From NCBI RefSeq assembly GCF_029873635.1, contig NC_080419.1:80336931-80400930 (forward strand): DNA of 64,000 nt. The letters are read 5' to 3'. Below are positions 32,240 through 45,632 of the stretch, piece after piece (within the stretch, counting starts at the first letter, position 1; the number at the start of each line of letters is the position of its first letter). This stretch comes from Malania oleifera (lineage: Eukaryota > Streptophyta > Magnoliopsida > Santalales > Ximeniaceae). The position numbers and the translations under genes are program-made. Under the pieces are notes generated by a model. The model saw nothing but the letters and a program-made list of their open reading frames with translations. It was not told the origin of the DNA and made no database searches.

Positions 32240-34276
32240 TGTTGACTCTACGAGTCCAATCTTGTTTTGATAATGACAAATCACTTGATATTTGATCTGT
32301 GCATTGAGTTTGTGAACAGGACTTACACTAAGCATGCACGGAAAGATAATGAGTCATGGAAGCCATAAAGTAAAGCTGATACATTTTGGAAAGTACCATG
32401 GAACTCAAAGAGTACGAGAATCAAGATGCAAGCGACAAAGTTCAAGAATATCTTGGGAAAGGGTATTTAGAACTCATGTACTTACATTTTCGTATGATTT
32501 AATTTGAGGCTCATTATAACTTAGAATGGTTTTTGGATTTATGCATTTCATGTACATCATTAGGAAAATCTCATGGACCTTGAAATGTTTTCAAAATCAT
32601 GAAAAATATGTTTTATGAAACACCCAAGAAAAGGAGCCAAGCAGATTTTTAATTAGAAATGAAAATTTGAGAAAATGGGGACTTCGGTCGCCTGAACTCA
32701 AACCTCAAGCGCTTGAAGAATTTCTTCGGTTGCTTGAAGATTAAGTTCGGTAGCTTGAAAATTAAATGGAGAAGACAGAACCTGACCGAGGCACTTCGGT
32801 TGCCTGACCTTGGAACCTCAGGCACCTGAAGTCACCACTTCGGTCGCCTGATCCTGTATTCCAACATGATTTTTTCAAGGCTTAAGGAACTTCGGTTGCC
32901 TGGACCTTTACCCTCAGGTGCCTGAAGTCGCGGGGCTGCTAAAAACCAGATTTTTATTAAGTGAACTCGCGAGCCATCTGATTGATCCAACGGCTGAGAT
33001 CAATCCTAAGGGTCATTTACTATATATACTAAATGTCTAAACCCTAGAAGGAAGTGAGACACACAAGAAAGAGAGAAACACACCTTGTTGCAAGATCATT
33101 GAAAAGTGTTATACGATTGCCTAGACATCAATCTAAAATCTTCAAGCTTAGGCAAATCAAATCAGATTTTCAAAGGGAACTTGTTTACTCTACTGGACAT
33201 CAATCCAATATTGAGGTTTGATCTTTCAAGTTATTAGTGTTGTGACTTTTCATCTCATCTCATTGCTTGTTCTTGACTAAGTATTGAAAAGTTTTGATCT
33301 TGAGTGTGCCTATTCATATAAAATATATTTTTGAGAAGATCATTACTTGAGAAAACTTATTTAACTTGCTTGATTGATTTTCTTTTGATTCAAGTGTGTA
33401 TTTTCTAAAGGATATATATATTTTAGTCATATTACTACTTGATTAAATATCCTTGGTACTTACAACTATACATTTAATTGAGGGATATTTTCTGAAAATT
33501 AATATTCTCAGTTTGTGATTGAATACATGAAATAAAGTTTTGTGATTTTGATTGAGTTTGTATTCAACACAAATATTTTGTTAACAAGTTTACTTCAAAC
33601 ATACTTTTACATTTTTACAAAGTGAACCAAGAACCCTAGTTAACTCCAAGGCATTTCAAATATATTTTACTTGAGAGTTTTGATTAAATAGGGATTTTTG
33701 TGCTCAAGCATATCATATATAAAACAAGGTTATTGTATTCATACATTCATGAGCTTCAAGTTATATCATATGTTAATGTGTTAGGAATTTGAATTGTACT
33801 CACAAGCTTTTGTTAGAAGCATTATTTTGAGTGTTATTTTCAGATTTCATTGTAAATACGGTTCGGGTTGTGAACCGGGTGTGAGGAGGAAGCTGTACCT
33901 CTTGTGAGCAGCAGATAAGAAGGGAGCTGTACCTCTTGTAAGCAGCGGTTTGTAAGGGAAGCTCCGTCCCACTTTAAGGAGCAGGGTTTTTAGTGAATCC
34001 TTGAGTGGTTGCTCAAGGCGAGGATGTATGCCAAGTCGGCTGAACCTCGTAAAATCGTGTTTGTCTTCTCTCTTCCCTCTACTCTTTATTTTCCGCGTTA
34101 TATTAAATTGAGTATATTGCATGCATAGATAGGATTGCCACGCACATACATAATGGAGTAATAAGAAGTAGTTGTTAAATTGATAAGAAGTGTGTAAAAG
34201 GAAACTAAGTGGCTTAATTTTTTTTTTATATATATATCCAATTCAACCCCCTCTTGGGATTACATCTTAATGAACA
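32240..34276 (+). mobile_element. SIRE-like solo LTR inserted in copia integrase
   Basis: The 2,037-bp LTR starts TGTTGACTCTACGAGTCC and ends CTTAATGAACA. The flanks CGGTA (32235-32239) and CGGTG (34277-34281) are a 4/5 target duplication, and the copia integrase frame resumes exactly after it. Palindromic GGTCGCCTGAA motifs lie at about 32685-32935, immediately upstream of a TATA-like CTATATATAC (about 33018). No gag or pol is present, so this is a solo LTR of the same family as 18824 and 44246. Confidence 0.85.
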
Positions 34277-34281
34277 CGGTG

Positions 34282-35919
34282 TATCAGAAAGGATGAATAG
34301 AACAATAGCTAAAAAAGCATGGTGTCTCAGGTTAAATGCAAGGCTTGCAAAGAATTTCTAGGTAGAAGTAGTGAATATGACATGTTTCTTAATTAACAAG
34401 TCACCTAGTGTAGCACTAGATTTGGAAAGTAACAGAGGAGGTGTGGATAGGCAGTGCAGTAAACTACTCTGGTTTGAGAGTGTTTGGATGTCCAGCCTAC
34501 GTGCATGTTTCTAGTGAAGAGAGATTGAAGCGTGATATGAAGTTTAGATGGTGTATCCTTTTGGGGTATTAGATAAAGGGTGAAAAGGCTTCAAGCTCTA
34601 GGATTTGAAGACAAACAAGGTGGTGATTTGTAGAGATGTGATTTTTGATGAGAAAGACATATTGCAACATACTTAGGAAGAAGAAAAATATGTGCTAGAA
34701 AATTTCAGTAGCAATGAGTATGTGGTGCAGGTGGAGCTAGAGACTCATGGTAAAGAAGACTATGTTCATAATGTAGGTAGTTCTAGCTCAAGAGATTAGC
34801 AACATCACAATATAGCTATAGTTAGGCCCAAACATAGTATTAGGCCACCCACCAGGTATGGTTTTGAAGATTTGGTTTCTTATGCACTAATTACTAGTGG
34901 TAGGGATCCTATTAATTTTCAAGAGGCAGTACACAACCAATAGAAGAGTAGATGGATGGGTGCTAAGGTGGAGGAGATGGAGTCTATACATAAGAACTAG
35001 ACATAGGAGTTGGTGGAGATTTTAGAGGGGAAGAAGGCGATAAGATGCAAATGGGTGTATAAGAAGAAAGAAGTAGTATTAGAAAAAGAGGTAGAAAAGT
35101 TCAAGGCTTATCTAGTAACAAAGGATTACTTATAGAGGAAAGGGGTTGACTATGATTAGATCTTCTCCTCTATGGCCAGATAGACTTCCATTAGGGCAGT
35201 GTTGGATTTGGTAGCGCATTTTGATATGCAGTTGGAGTAGATGGATGTAAAGACAACTTTTCTTCATAGTGATTTGGAGGAGCTAATTTACATGGTACAT
35301 CCAGAAGGGTTCAGTAAGTGTGGACATGAACACTTGGTCTTTAAATTAGGGAAATCACTTTATGGGCTGAAGTAGTCTCCGAGGTTGTGGTATAAGCGAT
35401 TTGACTCTTACATGATCCGAATTGGCTACATGAAATGTGAGTATGATTTTTGTGTTTATATGAAGAGCCTTGATGATGATTCATTTATTTTTCTATTACT
35501 TTATGTGGATGATATGTTGATTGCTGCAAAGCGTATGAGTGAGGTTAAAAAGTTAAAGAGTTTGTTGAGCAAAGAATTTGACATGAAGGATTTGGGTGTG
35601 GCCAAGACAATTCATGGGATGGAGATTCACAAGGACGGAGCTTCTAAGAGATTATGGTTATCTCAACATAGCTATGTTGAGAGGGTGTTAGAGAGGTTCA
35701 GTATGGATAATGCAAAACCAGTGAGTACAGCTTTGGCGAATCATTTTAGATTATCTATCGCTCAGTGCCCAAAGACAAATGATGAAGTTCAAGATATGTC
35801 AAAGGTTCCATATGCTAGTACAATGGGGTGTTTGATGTATGCTATGGTTTGTACAAAATCGGATTTGGTATAAGTTGTCAGTGTGGTGAGCAAGTTTCTA
35901 TCAAATCCAGGACGAAAGT
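34282..35919 (+). pseudogene. Copia integrase C-terminal part and reverse transcriptase, broken
   Basis: The frame resumes with SERMNRTIAKKAW, holding the catalytic Glu of integrase. The reverse transcriptase begins near KAIRCKWVYKKKE (about 35036) and keeps [17 protein letters not shown] (about 35240) and the intact catalytic YVDD at 35502-35513. The last long open stretch is 35385-35873. Stops at about 34570, 34941, 35132, 35157, 35371 and 35871 mostly replace Gln or Trp codons. The segment ends at KFLSNPGRK, where the gypsy array is inserted, and continues at 61760. Confidence 0.8.
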
Positions 35920-38356
35920 TGTAACGCCCTGAACCCAAAAACTCGATCCAGTGCTTTATACCTGAATAAACCGTGCTTTGTAGCACCCCGAACTCATTTG
36001 GTGGGACTCTGGTGCCATGTCATCCATTCATTCACCTGATACATGACATTCTATTATCATTTACGCAGTGGACAACATAAATATAATCCTCCAACAATAT
36101 AATACCAGATTTTTCTACATCTATCTAAGTTCCAAAATAAACCATTCATCCACCTATATCTACATATATACATATATCCAAAAACATAATCTACAACTTC
36201 CAATATTCACAACTCATAAGACTTAAAACACAAAACATAAAATATAAAACTTATACATCCCAAAAGTATAATCAAAGTTTATATCCTTTTTCTTTCTATA
36301 TCCAAAAATGCTATAAAAACCCCGAGCTCTCTAAGCTCGATCACATGGAGGTCTTGAAAAAGATAAATTTGTATTCAGGTGAGACACATCTCAATAAGGG
36401 AAGAAAAAATATATATTAAATTAGCGTGTGACCGACATAAGGTTTGTAAATGACATATGCATATGTATTCATCATTTGCATATCATTATCATAATTTCTA
36501 AAATCCTTTCTTAAACCTGATCAAACACATGCAAGGCATTTTACCCACAAGAATACGTAAGGATGGGGATGATTACCTGCCCATACAAGTAGCACTCCTC
36601 TGCTCTGATACTTTAGGCAACCAATGGTCACAATTGAAGCATATTAGGGCACTTACCTACTCAGTAAGCCTTCTAGTGAAAAAGTAATTTCGTACTCACA
36701 CAGTTCATACAAAATTTTACTAGCAAAGGCTCCCAAGAATGAGGAAATTTACCTGCCCATACAAGTAATTTCCCTCTGTCCTAATATGTTATGTAGCCTA
36801 CTACTACATCTGATACCTACTAGGGCACCCGCCTTTTTCAGTAAGACCTCAGACGTAGAGTTTGCCCTCCCCATATAAATACATATCATACTAGCGTGAA
36901 TACTAATACTACAATAATACATTACCATATCTGTCATTTATTCTGTATTTCTCATCTGTTCATGTTTTTAGCTTTGACAATTCGTAGCATTTCACTTTAT
37001 ATGACTCTTTCCCATTTTACATTGTTCATATTTCACATTTCATTTCCATTTCATTCCATCTTCATTTCCATTTCATTTCCTACATTTGTACTACAACTCC
37101 TTTCAGCTGTACATTAGTTAGTCCACATAGATATGCACTATTCTACTACTACAGCCCCTTTCAGTTGTTCATCAATTAGTTTACAGCTCCTTTCGGCTGT
37201 TCATCTGTTTCCATGGTTACATTAATAATCACATGCAACATAATTCATATAACATTTTAATTCTCATTGCATTCCTTGTATAACCTGTATCTTGTACATA
37301 TAACATAATTCAACACTGAATTTCCATTTTACTCATGCCACACAATTTAATGATATATTTCAAACATTTTATGTAAAATATGTCAACCCTCATTTATCAT
37401 TCATATTCTAAAAGTATACCTTTAATTTCCTACACAATTATCCTAAAAAATCTTTCACTTTCATGAGTCCATTTTCACAAATATATATCTAATAAAACAG
37501 CCCTAAGCTCAGAAACTATAATTTAAACGGTTGACATTTTAAACCCATACGAAAACATATACATATATACACAACATAATCCATTTATTTGTTTAATTCA
37601 TAAAACATGGTTTAATATATATTCCCTCTTACCTGCTTTCTTGAACTACGACAACAGGAACCCCAAATTATGCTTGTGGCGCTCACCTGAACCCTAAATA
37701 AAAAACCCTAGTTTAATCAGATAAACCCCAAATAACCTACTATTTCGGCATTTCTTCAACCTATAAACCTTAAATAAACATTTAAAACCCCAAAACTAAG
37801 AATCTTAACCCTTACCTCAACTTCGGAGCATTTCTCGAAAAAACCCAGTTTAGAAATTTGCTCCACTAGATATGTAGAGAATCTTCCCTAGAACATCGTA
37901 GCGGTCTCTGTTTTTCGATTCGAGGCTAAATACGAGTTAGATTTGAAGAGAGAAGGTTGAGAGACATTTTTAGAGAGAGAGAAACTAAGGAAAAATAGAT
38001 TTTTTTGCAAAGAAGCTTCCTTGGATCCTTTTATGCACGATGTTGCCACATGGCTTCGTCGACGAGAAGACAGGCTTCGTCGATGAACCACAGAAGGGAC
38101 TTCGTCGACAAGAGGATGCATTTGTAGACGAAACTTAAAATCTGAAATTCACTCACTCGAGATCTCTTTGTCGATGAGGGACTGAACTTCATCGACGATC
38201 TTTAGAAGAACACTCGTCGACGAAGACAGGATATTCGTCCACGAGGTCTGTTGTTCTTCCTCTTTTAAATCTTCCTTCTTCCTTTATTTTTTATTTATCT
38301 ATCCCATTTATTATTTTCCCTAATTATTAATCACTATAATTTTTTGGGTCTTTACA
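35920..38356 (-). repeat. Gypsy array LTR 1
   Basis: It runs TGTAACGCCCTGAACCC...GGGTCTTTACA in plus orientation, 2.44 kb. On the minus strand the promoter region shows eight or so TCGTCGACGA-type palindromes (38054-38250), CCACATGG (38046-38053) and a TATA-like GCATAAAAGG (about 38027-38036). Confidence 0.85.
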
Positions 38357-39897
38357 TTCTCCCCTCTTTTAAAAATTTCATCCTCAAAATTTTGCTAATT
38401 ATTCATTTCTACATTCCACTATATCACATACAATTCAATATTATCACCAGATAAACTTTTGCATCATCCATAACTAAGTAAAATCATCATATAAACTTCC
38501 AAATCATCCATAACTGAATTGAATCATAATTATCTTAAATATAAACTCATACCTGCATTCCTGGCATTATCTGGCTCAGGCTGAATCAACGAGTAAACTC
38601 GTGCTAGACAACCTCTTCCTAGTGGTACTTGCTGCTTCCCTCGGTCCTGGTTTGGTACAGAAAAAATAGGAAACGGTTCTTGACAATTCCTTTTGATATG
38701 CCTCAATTTTCCACACTTGAAACAATTAGGGGTCCCAAACCAGTATTCACCCTATGCCTCTTGTTACATTTCTAGCGTACAGAGTAAGACTTATTACCCT
38801 GATAACAAGGATAACTCCAATCTCTTGTCTCCTGTCTCGAGACCATAGCATCTTTCCCTTTCTTCCTAAATCCCTAACTGACCTCAGCTTGAATACTAGA
38901 TGGTGCAGGTCTCTTCTTCTGCTCTGTAGGCTCTATACTGCCCTGGATGCTCTTTTCCAGCACCAAAACCTTATCAACCAAGTCTAAGACATTCTGGACC
39001 TGGAATCCCACCACCAGCTCATAAATTCTGTGTCTCAAGCCTTTTTCAAATTTCTTGACCTTCATTACCTCGTTTGGGATTAGAAATGGTGCAAAGCGAG
39101 ATAGCTCCATAGATTTTGCTGCATACTCCCCAACGGTCATATTCCCTTGGGTCAGGTTAGTAAACTCTTCAATCTTTTCCTCTTTGATAGAAAATCGGAA
39201 ATACCTATCAAAGAAAAGCTCTTTAAATCGCTCCCAGGTTAGTGCTATCTTTACCAGCCTCTGCTCCTCTAGTAGCTTCACAGAAAGCCACCAGCGTTTT
39301 ATATCTCCAGTCATCTTAAAAGCGGCATAACGGACCTTCTGCCCATCTGTAGAGTCGAGTACAATCATGATCTCCTCTATCTCCTATACTTAATTCTCTA
39401 CAGCCACTGGATCAGGTTCTCCTATGAAGGTCGGAGGGTTCATTCTCATGAACTCCCTTAGCATCATAGAGGTGTCTAAGTCCTCCTCACTAGAAGTCTT
39501 CGCATCATCTCTTCCTTCAGTTTCTACATCCTCATCCCTAGGATCCATCCTGAAAATAGGATAGCAAAGAGTGAGAATTCCATATCATAACCCCCAAACA
39601 ACACAATCATTAAATTTAAATCCACTATACATCGGAATTCTCCATATAAGGACCAGTCTCATAACTCAGAAACAAAATCATCTAAGGTTTACTGTGGCTT
39701 TTCTGAGGTCGTCGACTGCTTTAGGGAAATCATAGGAAATCGTCGATGATTTCCACCTCTAAACTACGAAACAAAATCCTATACTTCTCAACACCTAATC
39801 TATCCAACTAGTATCCTCATCCTAACTGATTCCTATACTCTGATATAAATCATCTCTAAGTTTGCAGAACCCAAAATCTACCGCTTTGATACCAAAT
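38357..39897 (-). pseudogene. Gypsy array internal region 1, gag only
   Basis: On the minus strand this runs primer site TGGTATCAAAGC (39883-39894), leader, gag from ATG 39548, then a purine tract (38357-38370). The gag holds a retrotransposon capsid domain (YAAFKMTGDIKRWW, then LTWERFKELFFDRYF) and a zinc knuckle CFKCGKLRHIKRNC, ending at RVYSLIQPEPDNARNAG. In related elements the protease follows directly; here everything downstream is missing. Stops near 39388-39395 fall at expected Trp and Gln codons. It lacks a 75-bp gag segment present in the second copy. Confidence 0.75.
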
Positions 39898-42273
39898 TGT
39901 AATGCTCTGAACCCGAAAACCCGTTTTGGTGCATTATACCTGAATAAACCGTGCTTCATAGGGCCCCGAACCCGCCTGGGAGGGCCCGGGTACCATGCCA
40001 TCTATTCATTCACTTGATACCTAACATTCTATTATCATTTATGCAGCAGAAAACATAAATATAATCCTTTAACAATATAATACTAGAGTTTTCTACATCT
40101 ATCTACATTCCAAAATAAATCATTCATCTACCTGTATCTACATATATACATATCTCCAAAAACATAATCTACAACTTCCAGTATTCACTACTTAAAAGAC
40201 TTAAAACACAAAACATAAAACATAAAACTTATACATTCCAAAAGTATCATCAAAGTTTATATCCTTTTTCTTTCTATATCCAAAATGCTATAACACCCCC
40301 GAGCTCTCTAAGCTCGATCACGTGGAGGTCTTGAAAAAAATAAATTTGTATTTGGGTGAGACGCATCTCAATAAGGGAAGAAACAATATATATTAAATCA
40401 GCGTGTGGCCAACATGAGGTTTGTAAATAACACTTGTATATGTATTCATAATTTGCATATCATTATCATAATTTCTAAAATCCTTTCCTGAACCTGATCA
40501 AACACATGCAAGGTATTTTACCCATGAGAATACGTAAGGATTGGGGTGATTACCTGCCCATACAAGTAGCACTCCTCTACTCTAATACTTTAGGCAACCA
40601 ATGGTCACAATTGAGGCATATCAGGGCACTTACTTTACTCAGTAAGCCCTCTAGTGAAAAGTAGTCTCGTACTCACACAGTTCATAGAAAATTTTACCAG
40701 CAAAGGCTCCCGAGAATGAGAAAATTTACTCGCCCATACAAGTAATTTTCCTCTGCCCTAATACGTTATGCAGCTTACTACTACATCTGATACCTACTAG
40801 GGCACTTGCCTTTCTCAGCAAGCCCTTGGATGAAGAGTTTGCCCCGCCCATATACATACATATCATACTAGCGTGAATACTAATGCTACAATAATACATT
40901 ACTCTATCTGTCATTCATTCTGTATTTGTCATCTGTTTATGTTCTCAGCTTTGACATTTTATAGCATTTCACTTTACATGGCTCTTTTCCATTTTACATT
41001 GTTCACATTTCACATTTCATTTCCATTTCATACATATTTCATTTCATCCTCATTTCAATTTCAGTTAGTCCATATAGATATGCGCTATTTTGCTACTACA
41101 GCTCATTTCAATTGTTCATCAGTTAGTCTACAGCTCATTTCGGCTGTGTATCTGTTTCCTTGGTTACATTAACAATCACATGCAATATAATTCATATAAC
41201 ATTTTCATTCTTATTGCATTCCTTGCATAGCCTGTATCTTATACATATAACATAATTCAACACAGAATTTCCATTTTACTCATGCTTCACAATTTAGCGA
41301 TATATTTCAAACATTTTATGTAAAATAAGTCAACCCTCATTTATCATTCATATTATAAAAGTATACCTTTAATTTCCTACACAATTATCATGAAAAATCT
41401 TTCACTTTTATAAGTCCATTTTAACAAACACATATCTAATAAAACAACCCTAGGCTCATAAATTATTATTTAAATGGTTGGTATTTTAAACTCATACAAA
41501 AACATATACATATATACATAACATAATCCATTTAATTCATAAAACCTGGTTTAATATATATTCCCTCTTACTTGCTTTCTTGAACTACACCAACACGAAC
41601 CCCAAATGATGCATGTAGCGCTCACCCGAACCCTAAATCAAAAACCCTAGTTTAAACAGGTAAACCCCAAATAACCTACTATTTTTGCATTTTCTCAACC
41701 TATAAACCTTAAATAAACATTTAAAACCCTAAAACTAAGAATCTCAACCCTTACCTCAACTTTGGAGCGTTTCCCGAAAAACCTAGTTTAGAAATCTGCT
41801 CCGCTAGATGTGTAGAGAATTTTCCCTAGAACACCATAGCGGTCTCCGTTTGTCGATTCAGGCTGAATCCGAGCCGGATTTGAAGAGAGAAGGTTGAGAG
41901 GCATTTTTAGAGGGAGAAAAATGGAGGAAAAATATATTTCTTTGCTAAGAAGCTTCCTTGGATCCTTTTATACACGATGTTGCCACGTGGCTTCGTCAAC
42001 CAACCATAGAAGGGACTTCGTCAATGAGAGGATGCATTCGTAGATGAAACTTAAAATCTAAAATTCACTAACTCGAGATCTCTTTGTTGACGAGGGACTG
42101 AACTTCGTTGACGATCTCTAGAAGAACACTCGTCGACGAAGACAGGATATTTGTCAACAAGGTCTGCTGTTCTTTCTCTTTAAAATCTTCCTTCTTCCCT
42201 TATTCTTTATTTATCTATCCCATTTATTATTTTCCCTAATTATTTAGTCACTATAATTTTCCGGGTCTTTACA
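39898..42273 (-). repeat. Gypsy array LTR 2
   Basis: It runs TGTAATGCTCTGAACCC...GGGTCTTTACA, 2.38 kb, roughly nine in ten bases identical to LTR 1 over a 190-bp sample compared by eye. It keeps the most complete promoter motifs: TATAAAAGG on the minus strand (about 41964-41973) and a perfect G-box palindrome CCACGTGG (41983-41990). Confidence 0.85.
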
Positions 42274-43901
42274 TTCTCCTCTCTTTTAAAAATTTTATCC
42301 TCAAAATTTTGCTAGTGATTCATTTCTACATTCCACTATATCACATACAATTCAGTATTATCACCAGATAAACTTTTGCATCATCCATAACTAAGTAAAA
42401 TCATCCTATAAACTTCCAAATCATCCATAACTAAATTGAATCATATTTATCTTAAATATAAACCCATACCTTCCTTCCTGGCATTATCTAGCTCAAGATG
42501 AATCAATGAGTAAACTCGTGTTGGACCACCTCTTCTGAGTGGTACTTGCTGCTTCCCTCGGTCCTGGTTTGGTACAGATACAATAGGAAATGGTTCTTGA
42601 CAATTCTTCTTGATATGCCCCGGTTTACCGCACCTGAAACAATTAGTAGTCCCAAATCAGCATTCACTCCTATGCCTCTTGTTACATTTCTAGTATACGG
42701 AGTAAGACTGATTACCTTGATATCCAAGATAACCCCAATCTCTTGTCTCTTATCTCGAGCCCATAGCATCTTTCCCTTTCTTCCTCGATCCCTGATTGAC
42801 CTCAACCTGAATATTGGATGGTGCAGGCCTATTCTTTTGCTCTGTAGGCTCTGTACTGCCCTGGATGCTCTTTTCTAGCATCGAAACCTTATCAACCAAG
42901 TCTGAGAAATTCCGAACCTAAAATCCCACCACCAACTCATAAATTTTGCATCTCAGGCCTTTTTCAAATTTCTTGACCTTCCTTACCTCGTTTGGGATTA
43001 GAAATGGTGTGAAATGAGATATCTCCACAGATTTCGTTGCATACTCCCCAACAGTCATATTCCCCTAGGTCAGGTTAGTAAACTCTTCAATATTTTCCTC
43101 TCTAATAGATAAGGGGAAATATCTATCAAAGAACAACTCTTTAAATCGCTCTCAAGTAAGTGCTATCTTTACCAGCCTTTGCTCCTCTAATAGCTTCATA
43201 GAAAGCTACCAACGTTTTATATCTCCAGTTATCTTAAAAGCGACATAACGGACCTTCTATTCATCTGTGCAGTCGAGTACAGCCATGATCTCCTCTATAT
43301 CCTGCACCCAATTCTTTGCAGCCACTAGATCAGGTCCTCCTATGAAGGCTGAAGGGTTCATTCTCATGAACTCCTTGATGTTGCAACCCTGATCTGCAGG
43401 TGGATAGTTCTACCCTCTAGTATCCTTCCTCATTTCTACCTTGACCTGTCGGGCTATACCCCTTAGCATCATGGAGGTGTCCAAGTCCTCCTCACCGGAA
43501 GTCTTCGCATTATGTCTTCGTTCAACCTCTACATCCTCATCCCTAGGATCTATCTTGAAAATAGGACAGCAAAGAGTGAGAATTCCATATCATAACCCCA
43601 TACAACACAATCATTAAATTTAAATCCACTATACATCCAAATTCTCCATATAAGGACCAGTCTCATAACTTAGAAATGAAACATCTAAGGTTTACCATGG
43701 CTTTTCTGTGGTCGACGACTGCTTCAGAAAAATCACAGGAAATCATCGATGTGTTTCCGCCTCTAAACTACAAAACAAAATCCTATACTTCTCAACACCT
43801 AGCCTATTCATCTAGTATCCTCATCCAAACTGATTCTTATACTCTGGTATAAATCATCTCTAAGTTTGCAGAACCCAAAACCTATTGCTCTGATACCAAA
43901 T
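42274..43901 (-). pseudogene. Gypsy array internal region 2, gag only
   Basis: It has the same layout as the first internal region, with a perfect primer site TGGTATCAGAGC (43887-43898). The gag start codon is changed to ATA (about 43550), but the Trp and Gln codons that are stops in copy 1 are intact here. It has about 75 bp of extra gag sequence at about 43375-43455. Other stops lie in the capsid domain. The downstream truncation after the zinc knuckle matches copy 1, so the deletion predates the duplication or both came from one deleted element. Confidence 0.75.
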
Positions 43902-45632
43902 TGTAATGCCCCGAACTCGAAAACCTGGTCCGGTGCATTATACCTAAATAAACCGTGCTTCATAACACCCTAAACTCGCTTGGTGGGACCCGGGTGCCAT
44001 GTCATCCATTCATTCACTTGATACCTGACATTCTATTATCATTTATACAGCGGAAAACATAAATATAATCCTCCAACAATATAATACCAGAGTTTTCTAC
44101 ATCTATCTACATTCCAAAATAAACCATTCATCCACCTGTATCTATATATATACATATCTCCAAAAACATAATCTACAACTTCCAATATTCACAACTCAAA
44201 AGACTTAAAACATAAAACATAAAACTTATACATCTCAAAAGTATCTGTTAGCTTTGGTTCAATCCCAAGAGAGGGGTGAATTGGAGATTTAAAAATGTAT
44301 CCCTAGGTCAACCAGTCTAGCAGTAGTATTACACAACCTAGGGTATGTCTATGCAATCATAAATAAAACAAACACGTGCGGTAATATAAAGTTCAAAAAA
44401 AATAAATAGCACAAGCTATATGTTACCGAGGTTCGACCAAAGTGCCTACGTCCCCGCCTTGGCTCACCAGCACAAGGATTCCACTATGGCTCACTTAACG
44501 GGTGGAGCAGAACCGTTTACAACTAGGTCAATTCATGGGGCTGACCTCAACCTACACTTTACTAGGATGGTGCACCTAACTTTCCTAACCAGATCTAAGC
44601 CAATCCAGGACTATTCAATAGTGCTAGTCTCCTTCTTCAGGCCCACTTGGAATACAACAAATGTATATAGATTTGCGTACACGAAAATATGCTTCTCAAA
44701 CAAGCAGATATGTACCAATAATAATAAATCAACCACACATCAACAATATAGGAATTATAAGCTTGGTGTTGTGAGTTTGTGCAAACAACACTCAACAATG
44801 TATAATCTCAAATATGCTCAATAGTGTTCTAACAAGCTATTTCTTTGAAACAAGATATAACAAATCTCAATAATAAATTAGGGTTTTAAAGATGCTGATC
44901 AAATATTCAAAGTAACTCAAAATATTTTCCTCAATGACATAAGCACAAGAGTTGTTTGAAAAATATAGCTTGTAAAATACTTTGTACAAAAAAATTATAA
45001 CTATAGGAATCTTGCAATAACAATGCTAAGATCCTCAAGCTAATGATTTTTTCCCAACACTAGATTTATCAAATTAAATTTGTGGGATAACTCTTGCTTA
45101 ACTCTCTAAAATCAATAACAATCAATTAGCAAAATAATGAGAGTATTAAGCAATTAACAATGAAGCAATATCACAATAGAAACTCTCACAATACTATGAT
45201 TGATTAAAGGAATGAGTGTATGAGAGTATTTGAAGTAGTATAAGCAAAATAAACTTTTTGAGTTTGGGAGGATTTTTCACTAATGATCTTGCTAATCTAA
45301 TGCTAATTTTCACAAATGGGGCCCTATATATAGAAGTAGGCCAAATTATAACCATTAAGGACATGAGGGGAATTATTAATATTGTTTTAAAACCATTAAG
45401 AAATATTAACCCTGTTTAACCGTGCTTAATCGCGGTAAAAATAAAACAACCCAAGAGTTTTCGGGTGGTTGAACCACGGTTCGGTCGCCCGAATAGAGAC
45501 AATGAAAAAAGTTAGTTTTTGAAGTTCAGTCACCTGAGCATGGGTTCGATTTGCTGAACCAAGGGGATTTCCACATAGTCTGAGATTTGGGTGCTCGATC
45601 TAAAGTTCGGTTAACCAAACTTAAGTGTTCGA

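Noticed and set aside
33847-34122. 91-codon minus-strand frame
   Set aside because: It lies within the SIRE-like solo LTR and has no domain.
42503-42805. 100-codon minus-strand frame in internal region 2
   Set aside because: It is partly a frame-shifted reading of the broken gag, not a separate gene.
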